Below, in pieces: positions 60,384 to 64,000 of a stretch of DNA of 64,000 nucleotides (positions within the stretch are counted from its first letter, which is position 1; the number at the start of each line of letters is the position of its first letter). The translations under genes were made by a program, and so were the position numbers. Source of the stretch: Blautia caecimuris (GTDB lineage Bacteria; Bacillota; Clostridia; Lachnospirales; Lachnospiraceae); contig NZ_JANJZT010000015.1 of assembly GCF_024622975.1 (NCBI RefSeq), forward strand, positions 1 through 64,000, given 5' to 3'. The notes under the pieces were generated by a model. That model saw nothing but the letters and a program-made list of their open reading frames with translations, made no database searches and had not been told where the DNA came from.

Positions 60384-60977
60384 TTATATTTGAAATTTTT
60401 CAATACAGGTTCTGATTTTTCCTCGGATCCTCTGCAGAGCATTATCAATGGATTTTGGTGTTTTTCCCATGATCTCTGCGATCTGAACATAACCGTACCC
60501 CCGGAGATAGTAGTCCAGCACTTTATTTTCCATGGGGCTTAAAGCCCTGCTGATCTCTTTTTCCAGAATCCCGGTAGTTTCCCTGTCGATCACCAGAGCC
60601 TCCGGATTTTCTGACCACAGACCTTCCAGACTTCCGCTTTCCTCCTCTTCGCTGAGAGACACATAGGAATTCAGAGGAATATGCTTCTGCCTGGTAGAAT
60701 TTTTTACAGCACTGTACAGCTGTCTGTCTATGCACAGCCCTGCAAAGGTACGAAAAGACGCTTCTCTGTCCGGCCGGTAGTCCTGGACAGCCTTAAAAAG
60801 CCCGATCATTCCTTCCTGTATCAGATCGTCTGTCTCTCCTCCGATCAGGTACATGGCTCTCGCTCTTTTTTTGACTGTTCCCTTATATTTTTCCATCAGA
60901 TAATCTGAGATTTTACTTTCTCCATTTCGGAGTCTCTCAATCAGTTCTTCGTCACTGCACTGCCCGTAACGGCTCAT
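60384..60977 (-). CDS. sigH: RNA polymerase sigma-H factor
   Basis: A 197-residue sigma-70 family protein. Region 2 has DDLIQEGMIGLFKAVQDY and FRTFAGLCIDRQ. Region 4 has PMENKVLDYYLRGYGYVQIAEIMGKTPKSIDNALQRI. It fits sigma-H of Firmicutes. The conserved rlmB-mrnC-cysS order upstream supports the call. It controls early sporulation, competence or stationary genes in relatives. Confidence 0.93.
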   Translation of the reverse strand: MSRYGQCSDEELIERLRNGESKISDYLMEKYKGTVKKRARAMYLIGGETDDLIQEGMIGLFKAVQDYRPDREASFRTFAGLCIDRQLYSAVKNSTRQKHIPLNSYVSLSEEEESGSLEGLWSENPEALVIDRETTGILEKEISRALSPMENKVLDYYLRGYGYVQIAEIMGKTPKSIDNALQRIRGKIRTCIEKFQI

Positions 60978-60997
60978 ACTGCCTCCGTTTTCCGTAT

Positions 60998-61735
60998 TTA
61001 TTCTGCTTTCAGTCTCTGACGCACGATTTCATAGGCAAGCACTCCTGCTGCCACAGAAGCATTCAGGGAATCAATGTCTCCTTTCATTGGAATAGAGGCT
61101 GTAAAATCACAGGCCTCTCTCACAAGACGGCTGACTCCCTCGCCTTCATTTCCAACGATCATCCCTATAGGACCGGTAAGATTCAGCCTGTACATGGACT
61201 CTCCGCCCATGTCTGCACACACAAACCAGATTCCCTTTTCCTTCAGCTCCTCTATGGTACGCACAAGATTAGTCACCTTTGCTACAGGAGTATAGTTAAG
61301 GGCTCCCGCTGAGGTTTTTGCAACTGTGGAAGTCAGTCCCACAGAACGTCTCTTGGGAATGATCACACCGTGGGCTCCTGCCAGATTGGCAGTACGGATG
61401 ATCGCGCCCAGATTATGAGGATCCTCCACATTGTCAAGAAGAACCAGAAACGGCGGTTCTCCCTTTTCCTCTGCCTTTTCCAGAATCTCCTCAACCGTGG
61501 AATACTCATAGGCTGCCACCTGAGCGATCACACCCTGGTGGACTCTTGTCTCACTGAGCTGATCCAGCCGTTCCTTTGACACATAATTGATAATGGTATC
61601 TTTTTTGCGCGCCTCTCTGGCTATGGTGCGGACCGGTCCGTCCTGGCAGCCGTCCAGAATAAACAGTTTATCCACGCATCTTCCGGAACGAAAGGCTTCC
61701 AGAACCGCGTTGCGGCCTTCTATCTGCTCGCTCAT
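60998..61735 (-). CDS. rlmB: 23S rRNA (guanosine-2'-O-) methyltransferase RlmB
   Basis: A 245-residue SpoU/TrmH family enzyme. The N-terminal substrate-binding domain begins IEGRNAVLEAFRSGR. The C-terminal knot has motif 1 NVEDPHNLGAIIRTAN, motif 2 MIVGNEGEGVS and motif 3 IPMKGDIDSLNASVA. Its start overlaps the mrnC stop by four bases. Confidence 0.95.
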   Translation of the reverse strand: MSEQIEGRNAVLEAFRSGRCVDKLFILDGCQDGPVRTIAREARKKDTIINYVSKERLDQLSETRVHQGVIAQVAAYEYSTVEEILEKAEEKGEPPFLVLLDNVEDPHNLGAIIRTANLAGAHGVIIPKRRSVGLTSTVAKTSAGALNYTPVAKVTNLVRTIEELKEKGIWFVCADMGGESMYRLNLTGPIGMIVGNEGEGVSRLVREACDFTASIPMKGDIDSLNASVAAGVLAYEIVRQRLKAE

Positions 61736-62157
61736 AAAATTTCCTCCCCGATTCCCATACGGATCAGTGTGATCATCCGTGTGTATTCTTCCTTCAAATA
61801 TAGATACCCTATCAGAGCCTCAAATCCTGTTGCCCTGCGGTAATCTGCCATAGTTGCATGCTTTGCCATAGTAGGAGAATGAGCGTTGCGGCCTCTCCTG
61901 TAAACACTTAATTCTTCCGGAGTCAGTTCCTTTTCAATGATCTCCATGATTCCCGACTGGGCTGCCGCCTTTACAAGGCTGCTTGCTTTTTTGTGAAGAC
62001 GGTTTACCGGACAGTTGCCTTTTTTTACAAGGATTGTCCGGATGATCAGTTCATAAATGCCGTCTCCTATATAGGCCAGAGTCAAAGGAGAATAGCTTCG
62101 GATATCCTGTTCCTCCAGATGAAACAGTTCGTTCAGATTACTTAAATTCGTTTCCAT
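61732..62157 (-). CDS. mrnC: Mini-ribonuclease III
   Basis: A 141-residue RNase III catalytic domain without a dsRNA-binding domain. LTLAYIGDGIYELIIR carries the catalytic Asp region. GRNAHSPTMAKHATMADYRRATGFEALIGYLYL completes the signature (positions about 89-121). It matures 23S rRNA in relatives. It overlaps the cysS stop by 16 bases. Confidence 0.95.
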   Translation of the reverse strand: METNLSNLNELFHLEEQDIRSYSPLTLAYIGDGIYELIIRTILVKKGNCPVNRLHKKASSLVKAAAQSGIMEIIEKELTPEELSVYRRGRNAHSPTMAKHATMADYRRATGFEALIGYLYLKEEYTRMITLIRMGIGEEIL

Positions 62158-63548
62158 TTTACTCCCTCGCGGGTATCCTTAAGCTCGATTCCCATTTCAA
62201 GAAGCTGATCGCGGATCTCGTCGGCTCTGGCAAAATTTCTTGCTTTTCTTGCATCCTGACGCTCCTGGATCAGAGCCTCGATATCAGAGTCAAGGGCTTC
62301 TTCTTTTTTCAGAACGATCAGTCCAAGAACGTCGCAGAGCTTTACAAGAATATCCAGAAGACTTCCTGCAAACTCTCCGCTGCTCTTTTCATCCACATTT
62401 GTATTTGCAAATTTTACAAGCTCGAAAACTGCTGCCAGCGCGTCTGCTGTGTTAAAGTCATCATCCATGGCAGCTTCAAATTTCTGCTGGTAAATATCCG
62501 CCTCTTCCAGAAGCTTCTTCTCTGCCTCGCTGGCTGCCTCTGTGTTGGAAGCTTTGCGGTCATTCAGGCGGGCTGCTCCCTCCAGGATACGTTCCAGAGA
62601 GTTTTTTGCAGCCTCCATCAGCTCTGCGCTGAAATTCAGCGGACTTCTGTAATGGGCATTCAGCATAAAGAATCTCAGGACCTGCAGATCATACTGCTGG
62701 CTGATCTCTCTTACTGTGCGGAAATTTCCAAGAGATTTTGACATTTTACGATTGTCAATGTTCAGGAAACCATTGTGCATCCAGTATTTTGCAAAGATTT
62801 TTCCATTGCAGCACTCGCTCTGGGCAATCTCATTTTCATGGTGAGGAAAAATAAGATCCTCTCCGCCTGCGTGGATATCAATTTCTTCTCCCAGATATTT
62901 TTTTGACATAACAGAGCATTCTATATGCCAACCCGGACGTCCGTCGCACCAGGGAGAAGTCCAGTAAGGCTCTCCTTCTTTTTTCGGTTTCCACAGAACA
63001 AAATCCATGGGATCTTCCTTCTGATCCTCGCCGGAAACCTGCAGAGCGCGGAAGCCTGACTGCAGATCATCCAGATTTTTATGAGAGAGCTTGCCATATT
63101 CCTTAAAGTTTTTTACACGGAAATAAACGGTTCCGTCTGCAACCGGATATGCATAACCTTTGTCAATCAGGGTCTGGATCATTTCGATCATGCCATCAAT
63201 CTCCTGAGTTGCCTGAGGATGTGTGGTTGCAGGTTTTACGTTCATTCCTGCCATATCCTTTTTGCACTCTTCAATATAGCGGCCTGAAACCTCTTCAGGA
63301 CTTACGCCTTCTTCAATGGCTTTTTTGATGATCTTGTCATCCACATCTGTAAAGTTGGACACAAAATTCACTTCATAACCTTTATATTCCATATAGCGGC
63401 GCACAGTATCAAAAATGATCATGGGACGCGCATTTCCAATATGGATCAGATTATAGACAGTAGGTCCGCAGACATACATTCTTACCTTTCCCTCTTCCAG
63501 GGGCACGAATTCTTCTTTTCTTCGTGTCATGGTATTAAAAAGCTTCAT
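62142..63548 (-). CDS. cysS: cysteinyl-tRNA synthetase
   Basis: A 468-residue class Ia synthetase. Zinc-binding CGPTVYN, HIGH-like [16 protein letters not shown] and KMSKSLGN are present. The long upstream extension in frame reads through the ispF gap and has no ribosome site. The chosen ATG at 63548 follows GGAGGAAAGG. Confidence 0.97.
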   Translation of the reverse strand: MKLFNTMTRRKEEFVPLEEGKVRMYVCGPTVYNLIHIGNARPMIIFDTVRRYMEYKGYEVNFVSNFTDVDDKIIKKAIEEGVSPEEVSGRYIEECKKDMAGMNVKPATTHPQATQEIDGMIEMIQTLIDKGYAYPVADGTVYFRVKNFKEYGKLSHKNLDDLQSGFRALQVSGEDQKEDPMDFVLWKPKKEGEPYWTSPWCDGRPGWHIECSVMSKKYLGEEIDIHAGGEDLIFPHHENEIAQSECCNGKIFAKYWMHNGFLNIDNRKMSKSLGNFRTVREISQQYDLQVLRFFMLNAHYRSPLNFSAELMEAAKNSLERILEGAARLNDRKASNTEAASEAEKKLLEEADIYQQKFEAAMDDDFNTADALAAVFELVKFANTNVDEKSSGEFAGSLLDILVKLCDVLGLIVLKKEEALDSDIEALIQERQDARKARNFARADEIRDQLLEMGIELKDTREGVKWKRI

Positions 63549-63606
63549 AATTCCTTTCCTCCGATTTCTGTTTTTCGGTAATGGCAGTTGCCCTGATTCC
63601 GGAACT

Positions 63607-64000
63607 TTAAACTTCTTCCAGAAGGCAGATCGCCTGGGAGGCGATTCCCTCTCCTCTTCCGGTAAAGCCCAGCCCTTCCTCAGTGGTTGCCTTGATATTG
63701 ATTCTGTCTTCTTCCACGCCCATTGCCTGAACCAGATTTTTGCGCATCTGAGGAATATGAGGCGCCATCTTCGGCTTCTGGGCAATGATCACAGCGTCTA
63801 CATTTCCCACAGCAAAATGGTGTTGTCTTAAGAGCTCCATAACGTGTGTCAGAAGCTTTACGCTGGATATTCCCTTATAAGCAGGATCTGTATCCGGAAA
63901 ATGCTTTCCGATATCCCCAAGAGCCGCAGCTCCCAGAAGAGCGTCCATCACAGCGTGGATCAGAACGTCCGCATCCGAATGACCCAGAAGGCCTTTTTCC
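63607..64000 (-). CDS. ispF: 2-C-methyl-D-erythritol 2,4-cyclodiphosphate synthase (5' end cut)
   Basis: The gene runs off the window end; 131 codons are present. [23 protein letters not shown] contains the zinc ligands Asp and His (at the truncated side), then [12 protein letters not shown] and the C-terminal [15 protein letters not shown]. It acts in the MEP isoprenoid pathway. It lies 58 bases before cysS. Confidence 0.96.
   Translation of the reverse strand, partial: EKGLLGHSDADVLIHAVMDALLGAAALGDIGKHFPDTDPAYKGISSVKLLTHVMELLRQHHFAVGNVDAVIIAQKPKMAPHIPQMRKNLVQAMGVEEDRINIKATTEEGLGFTGRGEGIASQAICLLEEV

Noticed and set aside
63549-63785. N-terminal extension of cysS
   Set aside because: It runs through the ispF-cysS gap and overlaps ispF in another frame; the canonical synthetase start is at 63548.
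1-64000. CRISPR arrays, insertion sequences, prophage or integrative element genes
   Set aside because: No regularly spaced repeats, transposase, integrase or phage structural genes were seen on either strand.

Overview
The window comes from an anaerobic, low-to-moderate GC Gram-positive bacterium, most likely a member of the Lachnospiraceae (Blautia/Ruminococcus-like). I infer this from the gene content: an FprA flavoprotein, a two-gene SufB/D+SufC iron-sulfur system, CIRCE-controlled htpG, SigH and a Spo0A effector domain, DegV, Mini-III, a Flp1-type Tad pilus and KTGD-type wall sorting. I could run no database search. Most genes lie on the minus strand. The plus strand carries only cspA, a DUF5721-like gene, one tRNA-Thr, glnS and two paralogous HTH genes.

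Layout. 0.2-6.8 kb: a methyltransferase, a HAD phosphatase, radA, a small unknown gene, clpC and a GntR/YtrA-type repressor; the repressor heads the clpC unit where other Firmicutes have ctsR-mcsA-mcsB. 6.8-12.4 kb: a purine unit purE-purM-purN-purD followed by FprA and an SseB-like gene, with a consensus promoter before purE. 12.5-16.1 kb: an M29 aminopeptidase with a long N-terminal extension, an HD hydrolase and small membrane proteins. 16.1-21.0 kb: pyrimidine genes pyrE, then MATE, then pyrD-pyrK-pyrF, the last three ended by a strong terminator. 21.1-24.2 kb: cspA with a structured leader, DegV, a DUF5721-like gene and a stand-alone Spo0A DNA-binding domain. 24.2-29.2 kb: htpG and a large wall-anchored surface protein, separated by a CIRCE element. 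29.4-33.6 kb: the SufB/D-SufC pair and a maf-HAD-HAD-small-gene operon. 33.8-35.9 kb: tRNA-Thr and glnS.

36-59.5 kb is the most distinctive part: a Tad (type IVb Flp pilus) locus. It has the CpaF ATPase, TadB, TadC, a Flp1 pilin, two TadE-like pseudopilins, a DUF5702 TadG-like protein and a prepilin peptidase. These are followed on the same strand by a signalling and envelope set: a WG/TPR lipoprotein or secreted protein, a DUF6382-FHA protein, a TPR/Pro-rich membrane protein, a membrane Ser/Thr kinase with TPRs, a 44-residue membrane peptide and an M15 peptidase. Two paralogous zinc-ribbon/transmembrane/glycan-binding-like proteins of equal length (373 aa) flank the locus. Each has the same 27-bp box about 120-135 bp upstream of its start. 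Between them sit two translationally coupled HTH paralogs that are candidate regulators.

59.8-64 kb: an acidic membrane-anchored protein, then sigH, rlmB, mrnC, cysS and ispF (cut by the window end). These are the same housekeeping genes that lie near clpC-radA in Bacillus, here about 57 kb away and in a different order. No CRISPR array, insertion sequence, integrase or prophage gene was seen.
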